Positions 41,553 through 49,935 of a DNA stretch of 64,000 nt are shown here, piece after piece. Under the pieces are notes generated by a model that saw only the letters and a list, made by a program, of their open reading frames with translations, did not search any database and was not told the origin of the DNA. Origin of the DNA: Streptomyces sp. NBC_00102 (GTDB lineage: Bacteria > Actinomycetota > Actinomycetes > Streptomycetales > Streptomycetaceae); NCBI RefSeq assembly GCF_026343115.1, contig NZ_JAPEMC010000001.1:3348001-3412000 (forward strand), written 5' to 3'. The number at the start of each line of letters is the position of its first letter. Position 1 is the stretch's first letter. Position numbers and translations under genes: made by a program.

Positions 41553-42209
41553 GTGAGTGGAGCCACGGGCGCCGGTTCGGCCGCTTCTGGAGACGGAGCG
41601 AACGGTGCCCGTGGCCCTGCCACGGACTCCCAAGGGGGCACTGTGACGGACACTCGGGGCCCGCAGCCCCAGTACGAGGGCTACGCGAACGGGCCACTGC
41701 CCGGGGAGCGGGAGCCCGCGCAGGGGACGGCGGGTCCCTACCACCCGCCGCAGGCGTACGAATCGCCGGCGGGCGGCCGACAGGCCACCGGCGGGCAAGG
41801 CGTACGTCTGCCGCGGACAGGGGCGCGGACCACTCCGCGTACCCGTAAGGCACGACTGCGGGTGTCGAAGGCCGACCCGTGGTCGGTGATGAAGGTGAGC
41901 TTCCTGCTCTCCATCGCGCTCGGCATCTGCACCGTGGTCGCGGCCGCGGTCCTGTGGATGGTGATGGACGCCATGGGCGTCTTCTCCACCGTGGGCGGCA
42001 CGATCAGCGAGGCGACGGGTTCCAACGAGAGCAACGGCTTCGATCTGCAGTCGTTCCTCTCGCTGCCGCGCGTCCTCATCTTCACGTCGGTCATCGCGGT
42101 GATCGACGTGGTGCTGGCCACCGCGCTGGCGACGCTGGGCGCGTTCATCTACAACCTGTCGGCGGGATTCGTGGGCGGCGTGGAGCTCACGCTGGCCGAG
42201 GACGAGTAG
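41553..42209 (+). CDS. DUF3566 membrane protein downstream of gyrA
   Basis: A 218-residue protein. The first 105 residues are a disordered Gly/Pro/Gln-rich tail. The DUF3566 domain begins with KADPWSVMKVSFLLSIALG. Two membrane helices lie at about 110-135 and 170-205. The GTG start lies 3 bases after the gyrA stop, so it is co-transcribed and probably coupled. A homologue follows gyrA in Mycobacterium too (Rv0007 type). The function is unknown; a link to cell division or the envelope is often suggested. Confidence 0.82.
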   Translation: MSGATGAGSAASGDGANGARGPATDSQGGTVTDTRGPQPQYEGYANGPLPGEREPAQGTAGPYHPPQAYESPAGGRQATGGQGVRLPRTGARTTPRTRKARLRVSKADPWSVMKVSFLLSIALGICTVVAAAVLWMVMDAMGVFSTVGGTISEATGSNESNGFDLQSFLSLPRVLIFTSVIAVIDVVLATALATLGAFIYNLSAGFVGGVELTLAEDE

Positions 42210-42280
42210 CCCGCGGGCTATCGATTTTGGGACTGGCCCCGACGTGCGCTAATCTTCAGAAGTCAGCGCAGCAGCGCGGC

Positions 42281-42357
42281 GGGGCTATAGCTCAGTTGGT
42301 TAGAGCGCATCCCTGATAAGGATGAGGCCACAGGTTCAAATCCTGTTAGCCCCACCA
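42281..42357 (+). tRNA. tRNA-Ile (GAT anticodon)
   Basis: Full cloverleaf: acceptor GGGGCTA/TAGCCCC, D-loop CTCAGTTGGTTAGAG, anticodon stem CATCC/GGATG with loop CTGATAA (GAT at 42315-42317) and T-loop GGTTCAAATCC. The CCA end is encoded. It follows the DUF3566 gene and is followed by a hairpin. Confidence 0.97.
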
Positions 42358-42360
42358 GTA

Positions 42361-42396
42361 CGAAGGCCCCTCACCGGAAACGGCGAGGGGCCTTCG
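42361..42396 (+). terminator. terminator after tRNA-Ile
   Basis: 12-bp stem 42361-42372 with 42385-42396, extended by an inner CCG/CGG around a GAAA tetraloop, starting 3 bases after the tRNA. Confidence 0.8.
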
Positions 42397-42575
42397 GCGT
42401 ATCCGGCGGCCGATCGGCGGCTCGTCAGGAAATTCGGCGAGGCCCGTCACGGCTTGCCGCTCTCCGCCTCCCGGCACGCGGGTGGCAGTGCGGGAGGCAC
42501 CGGACGGGTCCGGGAGTCCCTGGCGGCCCCGTGGCCGTCCTGCTCCGTCCCGAACAGGCCAGGGAGGCCCACACC

Positions 42576-43118
42576 ATGAGCGGTACCACCGCGCCCTTTC
42601 CCGAGCGGCTCGACATCTCGGGGGAGGGCCTCGTTCTCCGCGACTGGACGGAGGCGGACCTGACCGTGATGCCGGAGCTGTTCGACGATCCCGGCACCGC
42701 CTACTGGACGCCGATCGTGTCCCCCTTCGACGGGGCGGCCGCGCGGGCACGGCTGGACCTGGCCCGGCGTCTGCGGGCGGAGGGCACCTCGATCCTGCTG
42801 GCCGTCACCGTCGACGGTGGTGCGCCGCTCGGTGAGGTGATGCTGCGGCGTTCTCCCGAGGGCATGGAGATCGGCTACGCCATCGGCCCCGCGCACCGAG
42901 GCCGCGGCCTGGCGCCGCGTGCCGTCCGGTTGATGGCCGCCTACGCCTTCGAGGAACTGGGCGCGGAGCAGGTGATCCTGGAGCTGGAGGCCGAGAACGG
43001 GGCCAGCGTCGCCGTGGCCACCAAGGCGGGCTTCGGGCTGCTGGACGTGCCGCTGATCACGGGTGAGGAGAAGGGGCGCCCCTTCGCCCTGCAGACGTGG
43101 GCCCTGGACCGGCCATGA
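42576..43118 (+). CDS. GNAT-family N-acetyltransferase (RimJ/RimL-like)
   Basis: A 180-residue GNAT protein resembling the Acetyltransf_3 group: it begins ISGEGLVLRDWTEADLTVMPELFDDP, a typical RimJ-like opening. The acetyl-CoA loop is IGPAHRGRGLAPRAVRLM (about residues 115-132), and the last strand ends GFGLL. The substrate may be a protein N-terminus or a small amine; not identifiable. ATG at 42576 has AGGGAGG upstream; a more upstream in-frame ATG is unlikely. Confidence 0.82.
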   Translation: MSGTTAPFPERLDISGEGLVLRDWTEADLTVMPELFDDPGTAYWTPIVSPFDGAAARARLDLARRLRAEGTSILLAVTVDGGAPLGEVMLRRSPEGMEIGYAIGPAHRGRGLAPRAVRLMAAYAFEELGAEQVILELEAENGASVAVATKAGFGLLDVPLITGEEKGRPFALQTWALDRP

Positions 43119-43213
43119 CCCCTTCCGCGCCTCAGGGGCGTCGTCGACCGACGACCACGCCGCGAGGTGCGGCACAGGAACCCGCGAGCCCGGCCTGATC
43201 CGAACGAGAGGCC

Positions 43214-43525
43214 CTACTGCCCGCCGGCGGCCAGGCTGGCGAGCAGGGCCGCCCCGGCGCCCAGGACGAGCAGCTGCACGGTGCCGCACGTACGCCAGCG
43301 CAGGAGGTGGAAGCCGCCACCCGTGACGACGGCGGCGCCGAACAGGATCCACGTCGCGCGCATGGCCTCGGCGGGGGCGTCGGGCGGCTGGCCCTCGTTG
43401 TAGGAGTCGGCCCACCCGGTCATTCCGTAGCGGAACACCAGCCACCCGATGACGATCAGGTCGACGACGAAGAGAACCACGCTGATTGCGGCCTGTTGGC
43501 CGGTCGACGGCCGTCCCTGTCCCAC
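43214..43525 (-). CDS. small three-helix membrane protein
   Basis: About 103 residues with three hydrophobic helices: VVLFVVDLIVIGWLVF, TWILFGAAVVTGGGFHLL and QLLVLGAGAALLASLAA. Between helices 1 and 2 is a polar loop with DSYNEGQPPD. GTG at 43525 was picked because GGAGGGGG lies about 9 bases upstream; longer versions start with basic low-complexity sequence. No function is recognised. Confidence 0.62.
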   Translation of the reverse strand: MGQGRPSTGQQAAISVVLFVVDLIVIGWLVFRYGMTGWADSYNEGQPPDAPAEAMRATWILFGAAVVTGGGFHLLRWRTCGTVQLLVLGAGAALLASLAAGGQ

Positions 43526-43667
43526 GACGACCCACCCCCTCCGTCTGCCGAACCTGCTTGCCGTACGCGTTCCAGCGTGCTCGGGCGGCGGGCGACGCGC
43601 ATGAGCACGGCTACTCAGCTCCGCCCGGGCCCGGGGCCCCGGCTCCAGGGCCCCGGGCACACGGGAA

Positions 43668-43700
43668 GGCCCCCGGCCGGTGGGTACCGGGCCGGGGGCC
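43668..43700 (-). terminator. hairpin terminator after the small secreted-protein gene
   Basis: Perfect 11-bp GC stem (43668-43678 with 43690-43700), located 41 bases past the minus-strand stop at 43741. Confidence 0.6.
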
Positions 43701-43740
43701 TGAAGTCCTTGGTGGTGCGGGGGAGGGTCGATCAGGTCGA

Positions 43741-44100
43741 TCAGGGAGGCGGAAGGGGGGACTCGCCTTCCGTTGCCGCGTAGTTGGTGCGGGCGGCTTC
43801 GGTGCCGGGGGCCGACGCGGTGTCGGCGGGCAGGTGCCTGGTGGCGGGTGAGGAGCCGTGGGCCTCGGCGCGGATGCGCTGCTTCATCGTGGGTGGCAGC
43901 GCCCTGTCACGCGGAAGGGTCCATCGGACGGACGGGGTGGTCGCGGTTGCCGCGGTCGCACCCAAGTGCTCCTGGTTCGTGTGCGTCGGCTGCTGCTCCG
44001 TGGCCGAGGCGTTCGCCGCGGCGAGGCCGAGGGAGGCGAGGAGGGCGAAGAAGGCGGTGATGAAGGCTGTCCAGAGGTTCTTGACCTTGAAGGCGCTCAT
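43741..44100 (-). CDS. small secreted or membrane-anchored protein, DUF6344-like
   Basis: 119 residues. The N-terminus MSAFKVKNLWTAFITAFF is followed by a hydrophobic stretch to about residue 32 (LLASLGLAAANASA), reading as a signal peptide or membrane anchor. The rest is Thr/Ala/His/Pro-rich and likely disordered, with a short TPSVRWTLPRDRALPPTMKQRIRAEAHG conserved-looking core. The layout resembles streptomycete DUF6344 proteins; function unknown. It reads alone with its own terminator. The start has GAGGGGC upstream. Confidence 0.6.
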   Translation of the reverse strand: MSAFKVKNLWTAFITAFFALLASLGLAAANASATEQQPTHTNQEHLGATAATATTPSVRWTLPRDRALPPTMKQRIRAEAHGSSPATRHLPADTASAPGTEAARTNYAATEGESPLPPP

Positions 44101-44428
44101 GGCCCCTCACTTTCAGGTGGTCCGGTTTGCTTACCTTTCTGATGATGTGGATGTGCAAGCGTATTTCTGGGAGCGACGCCACCGGTGCGCCGATCTTCTG
44201 ATGAACACCACTCGTATGGTGCAACCGGGTCGACGAACCGCTCCAGGACCTCTTAAGAGGGCGGTCATGAGCTTCCTCCGGGGGTGGTCCGAGAGCTCCG
44301 CCAGGTTCGGTGAACGCCGGGGGCGGGGGCTTCGGCGGGGGTCCGGGCAGGTCACCGATCGGTATCGGCCGGTGTGTATAGTCGGGCGGCAGAAGTCCCT
44401 TAGAACCTAGGAAAGACGAGGTCGCGCG
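44101..44428. promoter_or_regulatory. divergent intergenic region
   Basis: About 330 bases between the leftward small secreted-protein gene and the rightward DLW-39 gene, with no gene seen. AT content rises at 44125-44220, likely the promoter of the leftward gene. A TATAGT -10-like hexamer at 44377-44382 may serve DLW-39; its -35 is unclear. Confidence 0.4.
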
Positions 44429-44563
44429 GTGAAGAAGCTTCTCCTGGTCGCACTGGCCGCCATCGGCGGGCTCCTCGTGTACCGCCAGATCCAGGCGGAT
44501 CGCGCCGAGCAGGATCTGTGGACGGAGGCGACCGACTCCGTGCCCGCAGGTTCGGGCGTGTGA
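44429..44563 (+). CDS. DLW-39 family small membrane protein
   Basis: A 44-residue protein: a Lys pair, then one hydrophobic helix (LLLVALAAIGGLLVY), then RQIQADRAEQDLWTEATD with the diagnostic DLW triplet, matching the DLW-39 family of actinobacteria. GTG start with an ACGAGG site. Function unknown. A perfect hairpin follows 17 bases after the stop. Confidence 0.82.
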   Translation: MKKLLLVALAAIGGLLVYRQIQADRAEQDLWTEATDSVPAGSGV

Positions 44564-44580
44564 GACGACGCAGTCCGTGA

Positions 44581-44611
44581 GAAACCCCGGCCGCCCAGCG
44601 GCCGGGGTTTC
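44581..44611 (+). terminator. terminator after DLW-39 gene
   Basis: Perfect 13-bp stem 44581-44593 with 44599-44611. Confidence 0.75.
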
Positions 44612-44818
44612 GTGCTGTCGGGGGCCGTCCGCCGTGCGGGTACCGTCCCGGAACGGCACCGATCCGCCGTGGTCGCAGACAGCACAGGGGCCCCCGGGGC
44701 AGGATGGACGCGCATCGCGACCGCGGCCCGGACGGGCGCTCCGGTGGCGCCGGCGCGAGGTCCGTGCGTGGACGGACCGGTTGCGGGGCGGTCGCCGGGA
44801 CGACACGAGGGGGAGCGC

Positions 44819-46177
44819 GTGAAGAGGCAGACCGGCAGGGGCGTACGGGCGGCGTCGGCGGCCGTCGCTGCGATGTGTGCGGTACTGGCACTGTCCGGAC
44901 CCGCGCACGCGGCCGACCCGGCCCCGTACGCCTTCGACCCGGGCGCGAAGCGGGTGACCGGGGCGGTGGCGAACGCCGACGCACCGCCGCTGGAGGCCGG
45001 TTCGGTCTACCGCAGCTCGATCAAGCCCGGGGAGAAGCTCTACTACCGGGTGAACCTGGACGCCACCTCGGACGCGTACGTCTCGGCGGTCGTGGTGCCC
45101 AGGTCGCCGGAGGCCGTAGTCGCCTACGGCGACGGGATCACCGTGTCCATCCGTGACCGCAACGACTCGCCGTGCGGTTCGGACGACGCCCTCGTCGGCT
45201 CGGCCGAGTTCGCGCGCCCGATGTCCGCGTACGCGGTACGGACGGTCAAGGAGGGGAGTTCGTACTGCCAGGAGGCGGGGGCGTACGACGTCCTGATCGA
45301 GCGGAAGAGCAAGGAGACCTCCTCCCCCGAGGAGTGGGACCTGGAGATCCGCCACGACGTCGAGCCAGCGCTGAAGGAGCCCGGCTCCCAACCCACCGCT
45401 GCGGCGACGGAGTTCGCCTCCGAGCCGCCCGCCCCGCTGCCCATGTCCGCACCCCGCGCCGCCCGCTCCGGCGGCACCGGTTTCAACGACGCGACCGGGC
45501 TGGAACCGGGCGAGTGGAAGGACGCGCTCTCACCCGGCCAGAACCGCTTCTACCGGGTCCCGGTGGACTGGGGCCAGCAGCTCTTCGTCACCGCCGAGCT
45601 GAGCAACAGCAACGCCTCGACCGCCTACCTCGGCAACGCGCTCTCGCTCTCGCTGGCGAACCCCGCGCTCGGGCACGTGGACGACGCGGTCCTCTCGTAC
45701 TCCGGAAGGCCCGCCTCCGTCTCCCTCGACCCGCTTCCCCCGGTCGCCTGGAGCAACCGCTACGCCTCGGCGGACGCCGTCTCCGCCATGCGCTTCGCGG
45801 GCTGGTACTACGTCTCGGTCGGGCTGAGCCCCGAAGTGGCCGAGAAGTACGGCTCCGGCCCGGTCAAGCTGACCCTGACGGTCCAGGTGAAGAACGAGGC
45901 ACAGGCATCCCCGTACGCGGGCGCGGCCGGGATCTTCGGGGTCAGCGACGACGACCGGGACATGGCGCGCAGCGGGCAGAGCGCGCCGCAGGCCGCGAAG
46001 AGCGCGACCCTGCGGCTGGTCGGCGTCGCCGGGATCGGAGCGGGGACGGTGCTGGTGCTGGGGCTCGGTGTCTGGACCCTGCTGGCCCGGCGCGGGCAGG
46101 GGCAGGGCGCGCCGGTGGCCGCCGAGGGGAACCAGGGGCGGACCTCGCCGTACGGAGGGCCGCCGCAGGCCTGGTGA
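44819..46177 (+). CDS. secreted, C-terminally membrane-anchored protein of unknown function
   Basis: 452 residues. A signal peptide (about 1-31, ending GPAHAADPA) comes first. A large extracytoplasmic part follows with two similar beta-rich segments: one with SSIKPGEKLYYRVNLDATSDAYVSAVV, the other with DALSPGQNRFYRVPVDWGQQLFVTAEL. A membrane helix near 402-424 and a short Gly/Gln tail end the protein. The repeated PGxxxxYRV motif suggests two pre-peptidase-C-like or carbohydrate-binding-type domains. It ends 12 bases before the convergent kinase stop. GTG start with GAGGGGGAG upstream. It looks like a surface protein; no enzymatic motif is seen. Confidence 0.72.
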   Translation: MKRQTGRGVRAASAAVAAMCAVLALSGPAHAADPAPYAFDPGAKRVTGAVANADAPPLEAGSVYRSSIKPGEKLYYRVNLDATSDAYVSAVVVPRSPEAVVAYGDGITVSIRDRNDSPCGSDDALVGSAEFARPMSAYAVRTVKEGSSYCQEAGAYDVLIERKSKETSSPEEWDLEIRHDVEPALKEPGSQPTAAATEFASEPPAPLPMSAPRAARSGGTGFNDATGLEPGEWKDALSPGQNRFYRVPVDWGQQLFVTAELSNSNASTAYLGNALSLSLANPALGHVDDAVLSYSGRPASVSLDPLPPVAWSNRYASADAVSAMRFAGWYYVSVGLSPEVAEKYGSGPVKLTLTVQVKNEAQASPYAGAAGIFGVSDDDRDMARSGQSAPQAAKSATLRLVGVAGIGAGTVLVLGLGVWTLLARRGQGQGAPVAAEGNQGRTSPYGGPPQAW

Positions 46178-46189
46178 ACTCCCTGCCGG

Positions 46190-47581
46190 TCAGGCCTGGG
46201 TGAGCGCCCAGATGCCGACCGCGAAGCAGACCAGCGCGACCAGCAGGACCGGGACCGCCACCTTCGGGGACGGTCCCGGTCGGGCCGTACGGGCCTGTGG
46301 GCCGGTGGGGAAGGGAGGGGCGGCGGGTGCCTGGGCCTGTGCCGTGCCCGCCGAAAGGCTGTGGGGCGCGGTGTAGCCGCGCGTCGGGGCGGTTCCGGGG
46401 TGTCCCGGGGCGGTCGCGGCGGTGGCCGAGGGGGGCGTGTGCGCGCCGGATTCCGGGACGGGCGCCGGGTTGCCGGGCCGGGTCGCCGGGGCGGGCGGCG
46501 GGGCCAGATGGAAGCTGCCGGTCTCCGACATGGACGGCACGGGTCCCGGAGGCGGCGGGGTGGGTTCCTCGGTCGCCGCGGGCGTTTGGCGGGGGAGTCG
46601 GCCTCCGCCGTGGGCCGGAGGAGGACCGCCGGGGGGCCCGTCGGGTGAGCTGCCGTACGGGTTGCCGTAGGGACTGGTGAGCGAGGGGCCGGGCGGGGTA
46701 CTGAGCGGGCCGTCCGGGCCGAAGCCGTCCGGGAGCGGCCCGATCTGGTCGAACACCTCCACCGGTTCCTCGCCGGCCGGGGTCTCGGGCAGCATCTCCG
46801 CCGCCGCGGCCAGCGCCTTGCGCGCCCCGGTCGCCGTACGGAAACGCGCCTGGGGATCGGGCTGGAGCAGCCCTGCGAGCACCTGCCAGAGGGGCTCGGG
46901 CACGCCTTGGGGGGCGCCGGGGGTGCCGTGGGCGACGAAGTGCTCGACGATCGCCCGCGAGTCGGGCTTCCGGCCGTGCAGGAGGTAGAGCGCGACGAGC
47001 CCCACCGCGAAGAGGTCGGCGGGGAAGTCGGGTTCGGCGCCCAGCATCTGTTCCGGCGCGAAGTAACCAGGCGTCCCGACCACGTAGTTGGTCTCGGTGA
47101 GCCGGGGTTCGCCCTTGCGCATCGAGATGCCGAAGTCCGACAGCCGAAGGTGCGGGCGCCCCGAACCGGTCGCCTCCAGAAGGATGTTGGCGGGTTTGAT
47201 GTCGCGGTGGACCACGCCTTCCGCGTGTACGGTCGACAGCCCCGAGAGCAGCTGGTCGAGCAGCAGGCAGACGAAGCGCGGCGGCAACGGGCCGTAATCT
47301 CCTATGACATGGGCCAGCGAGCCACCGCTGACCAGGTCCATGGTGAACAGGACCTTGTCGTCGTCGGCCGCCCAGCTGGCGGGAGCGAGCACATGGGGAT
47401 GCTCGATGCGCAGCGCCTGCTCGCGCACGAAGCGCAGGAGTGTGTGCGCGTCGCTCTGCTGGAGCACCTTGGCCGCGACGTACCGGCGGCGGCGGTGGTC
47501 CCAGGCGCGCCAGACGGCGCCCACGCCGCCGCGTCCGATCGGATCGACCAGTTCGTACCGGCCGGCGAATACCTCACCCAT
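46190..47581 (-). CDS. Hanks-type Ser/Thr protein kinase with C-terminal membrane helix
   Basis: 463 residues. The kinase domain (about 1-260) has GRGGVGAVW, VAAKVL (catalytic Lys), VVHRDIKPANILL, LSDFGISM and GTPGYFAPEQ, so it appears fully active. A Pro/Gly-rich linker of about 170 residues leads to one membrane helix at the very C-terminus (VLLVALVCFAVGIWAL). There is no PASTA or other extracellular sensor, unlike PknB. ATG at 47581 starts right before ELVDPIGRGG. An HTH gene lies upstream on the same strand and may be functionally linked. Substrates unknown. Confidence 0.86.
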   Translation of the reverse strand: MGEVFAGRYELVDPIGRGGVGAVWRAWDHRRRRYVAAKVLQQSDAHTLLRFVREQALRIEHPHVLAPASWAADDDKVLFTMDLVSGGSLAHVIGDYGPLPPRFVCLLLDQLLSGLSTVHAEGVVHRDIKPANILLEATGSGRPHLRLSDFGISMRKGEPRLTETNYVVGTPGYFAPEQMLGAEPDFPADLFAVGLVALYLLHGRKPDSRAIVEHFVAHGTPGAPQGVPEPLWQVLAGLLQPDPQARFRTATGARKALAAAAEMLPETPAGEEPVEVFDQIGPLPDGFGPDGPLSTPPGPSLTSPYGNPYGSSPDGPPGGPPPAHGGGRLPRQTPAATEEPTPPPPGPVPSMSETGSFHLAPPPAPATRPGNPAPVPESGAHTPPSATAATAPGHPGTAPTRGYTAPHSLSAGTAQAQAPAAPPFPTGPQARTARPGPSPKVAVPVLLVALVCFAVGIWALTQA

Positions 47582-47747
47582 TGCGCTGTGTCCGCTCCCA
47601 GTCCTGTGCCGGATGGTGCCGGGTGCCGGAACTCCGGGTGCGGCCGGGTGCCAGGTCGTCGGGTGAGTCCCTGGCACCGGTGTGCGGCGTGCGGCTGGTG
47701 CTGGTGCCGCTCCCGGCGAACCTCCGCCTCCAGGCGGTGGCCACGCC

Positions 47748-48296
47748 CTAGTTCTGGTGCCCCTCGTAGTGTGCGACGGCGTCCGCGGTGCGGCCCGCGC
47801 CGTACACCCGGAGGAACTCTGCCAGTTCGGGGTGGGTCGGGGCGAGGGAGTCGGCCGCGTCGATGATGTCGCCGGCCGCGGAGACCGACCGCAGCAGCGA
47901 CTGGATCTCGCGGACGACGCGGCGGACCGTGGGTGCTCCGCCGGTGGTCGTCGTCTGGCCGGTGCTGGACAGAACCGATCCTCCTTGGGACTTCTTGACC
48001 TGGTCCATCCGGTCGGTGGCCTCGCCCGCGCTGACACTGCCGTCGGCGACCTGGACCGCGAGTTCCTGGAGTGCCTGGACGCGCTGGACCACAGCGGGGT
48101 TGCCGATCTTGGCCCGTTGGCCGCTCATCAGCTGGGAGAGCATGGGCGCGGACAGCCCGAGTACCGCCGCGAGCCGGGCCTGATTCAGGCCAAGATCATC
48201 GATCAGTCGGCGGAAGAGCGCGCCCAGCGGCTCCCCGTACCAACTGCGCTGGAGTTCCCTGGCTCTTGCGGTTGCCTCTTGCTGCGCTGCGTCCAT
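47748..48296 (-). CDS. helix-turn-helix DNA-binding protein
   Basis: 182 residues. An N-terminal HTH lies at about 28-60 (LGLNQARLAAVLGLSAPMLSQLMSGQRAK), of the Cro/C1 type. A middle helix-rich part follows, then a Ser/Thr/Gly-rich linker and a C-terminal helical segment ending AVAHYEGHQN. ATG at 48296 (preceded by an in-frame GTG) has GGGGAGG just upstream. It probably controls nearby genes, perhaps the kinase encoded 166 bases downstream; this is inference. Confidence 0.78.
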   Translation of the reverse strand: MDAAQQEATARARELQRSWYGEPLGALFRRLIDDLGLNQARLAAVLGLSAPMLSQLMSGQRAKIGNPAVVQRVQALQELAVQVADGSVSAGEATDRMDQVKKSQGGSVLSSTGQTTTTGGAPTVRRVVREIQSLLRSVSAAGDIIDAADSLAPTHPELAEFLRVYGAGRTADAVAHYEGHQN

Positions 48297-48457
48297 CACG
48301 CCTCCCCTTCGCTGCTGCGAACCTAGTCGGACATCTTACGGAGAGTGGTCGTCCGCCGGGAGTCCCCATCTCTTTGTGGGAAACCCGCCCGGACCCGGTA
48401 CTCTGGTCTGCGACGGGCGCCCCACGTACACGACGTGGACGGCGGCGTTCGTTGTTC

Positions 48458-48530
48458 GGGGCCTTAGCTCAGTTGGTAGAGCGCTGCCTTTGCAAGGCAG
48501 ATGTCAGGAGTTCGAATCTCCTAGGCTCCA
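48458..48530 (+). tRNA. tRNA-Ala (TGC anticodon)
   Basis: Acceptor GGGGCCT/AGGCTCC with one G-T pair, D-loop CTCAGTTGGTAGAG, anticodon stem CTGCC/GGCAG with loop TTTGCAA (TGC at 48491-48493) and T-loop GTTCGAATC. The terminal CCA is not fully encoded (CCT follows). It marks the boundary between core genes and the accessory cluster. Confidence 0.97.
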
Positions 48531-48540
48531 CCTCTCGAAA

Positions 48541-48582
48541 GCCCTCCTGACCTGTGGAAACGCGGGTCAGGAGGGCTTTTTT
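48541..48582 (+). terminator. terminator after tRNA-Ala
   Basis: Perfect 12-bp stem 48541-48552 with 48565-48576, followed by six T residues; an intrinsic terminator of the classic type, less common in this genome. Confidence 0.85.
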
Positions 48583-48612
48583 CGTGGGTGGGCGGGCAGG
48601 CGCGCCGACTGC

Positions 48613-49884
48613 TCAGTCCCGTGGCAGGTCCTTCATCCGGCGGTAGCGCGAGCAGAAGACCAGCAGCCAGGTGACCGACAGCACCAGTGCGCCGGCCCAC
48701 AGTGCGGCACGGACCCCGACGAGTTCCCCGAGCACGCCGGCGAGGACCGATCCGATGGCCATGGCGCCGGTCAGCAGGAACCGGAAGGTGGCGTTCATGC
48801 GGCCGAGCAGAGGGGCGGGGGTGACCGTCTGGCGGTAGGTCACCTTGAGGACGTTGTCGACGCCGATCTTGAAGGTGATCAGCAGATAGGCGCCCACGGC
48901 GGGCCACAGCATCGCGCCGCCCGTCATGAACGGGATGAAGAAGGCCGTCGGTACGACGCAGAGACCGGGCACCCACATCGCGCGCCCCTCGCCGATCTTC
49001 CGGGCGATGGCCCGCGCCGACAGGGAGCCGAGGAACACGCCGACGCCCGCGACCGCGAGGAAGGCGCCGAGGGCCCCCTCGGGCAGGCCCAGGTCGCGGA
49101 CGAACAGCACCGGCAGGACGGTGACGATCGTCTGGGTCGCCAGGTTGTTGCAGGCTCCCTCCAGGGCGAGCGGGCGCAGCAGCGGGTGGCCCAGGACGAA
49201 GCGGGTGCCCTCCAGGATCTCCCGGCCGAGGTGGGCGTTGGCCCTCGGCGGCGGGAGATCGGGTTCGGGGCGGCGGAGTGCGAGCAGGCAGAACGCGGAG
49301 CAGAGGTAGGAGCAGGCGTCCACCAGGACGGCCAGGGGCGCCGTCAGGAGCTGGACCAGGTATCCGCCCAGGCTCCGCCCGGCCACCTGGTTGACGGCCT
49401 GCATGGTGACGAGTCTGGCGTTGGCGGCTCCCAGGTGCTCCCGCCCCACCACGTGGGGCAGGAAGCTCTGGTTGGACACGTCGAAGAAGACGGTGGCGAC
49501 CCCCGAGAGCAGCACCACGGCGTACAGCTGGACCATGGTCAGGGCGCCCGCCCACCAGGCCACCGGGACCGATCCGAGCAGGGCCGTACGGACCAGGTCG
49601 GCGGCTATCTGGAGCCGGCGCTTGCGCATCCGGTCCGTCCAGGCGCCGGCGGGCAGCCCGATGAGCAGGAACGCGAGCGTGCCCAGGGCACCGAGCGCGC
49701 CCACCTGGCCCGGTGTGGCGTCGAGCACCGTGACGGCCAGCAGGGGGATCGCCAGATAGCTGATCTGCGTGCCGAGGGTGCTCACCGCCGACGCGGCGAA
49801 CACGTACCGGAAGTCCCTGATCCGGAAGACCGAGGGGGGCGGCCCGGAGGCCGGTCGGTCATCGTCGGTCACGGTGGCGGTCAT
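48613..49884 (-). CDS. MFS exporter of the ATP-grasp biosynthetic cluster
   Basis: 423 residues, about 12 membrane helices, with the loop 2-3 signature GLPAGAWTDRMRKRRLQ (about residues 74-90). It resembles the MFS_3 exporters that accompany small-molecule clusters. It is the last gene of the leftward cluster and probably exports the product or confers self-resistance. ATG at 49884 is chosen because AGGAGG lies 9 bases upstream; a longer in-frame start exists at 49929. It begins 51 bases after the stop of an ATP-grasp gene. The substrate is inferred only from context. Confidence 0.82.
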   Translation of the reverse strand: MTATVTDDDRPASGPPPSVFRIRDFRYVFAASAVSTLGTQISYLAIPLLAVTVLDATPGQVGALGALGTLAFLLIGLPAGAWTDRMRKRRLQIAADLVRTALLGSVPVAWWAGALTMVQLYAVVLLSGVATVFFDVSNQSFLPHVVGREHLGAANARLVTMQAVNQVAGRSLGGYLVQLLTAPLAVLVDACSYLCSAFCLLALRRPEPDLPPPRANAHLGREILEGTRFVLGHPLLRPLALEGACNNLATQTIVTVLPVLFVRDLGLPEGALGAFLAVAGVGVFLGSLSARAIARKIGEGRAMWVPGLCVVPTAFFIPFMTGGAMLWPAVGAYLLITFKIGVDNVLKVTYRQTVTPAPLLGRMNATFRFLLTGAMAIGSVLAGVLGELVGVRAALWAGALVLSVTWLLVFCSRYRRMKDLPRD

Positions 49885-49935
49885 GGCGGTCGGCCTCCTG
49901 GACTCCGGGGCTCCGGTGGTACGTGGCATCGTGGG

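Noticed and set aside
44612..44818. Extended N-terminus for the secreted protein gene at 44819
   Set aside because: The upstream part is Arg/Ala low-complexity; GTG at 44819 has a good ribosome site and gives a proper signal peptide.
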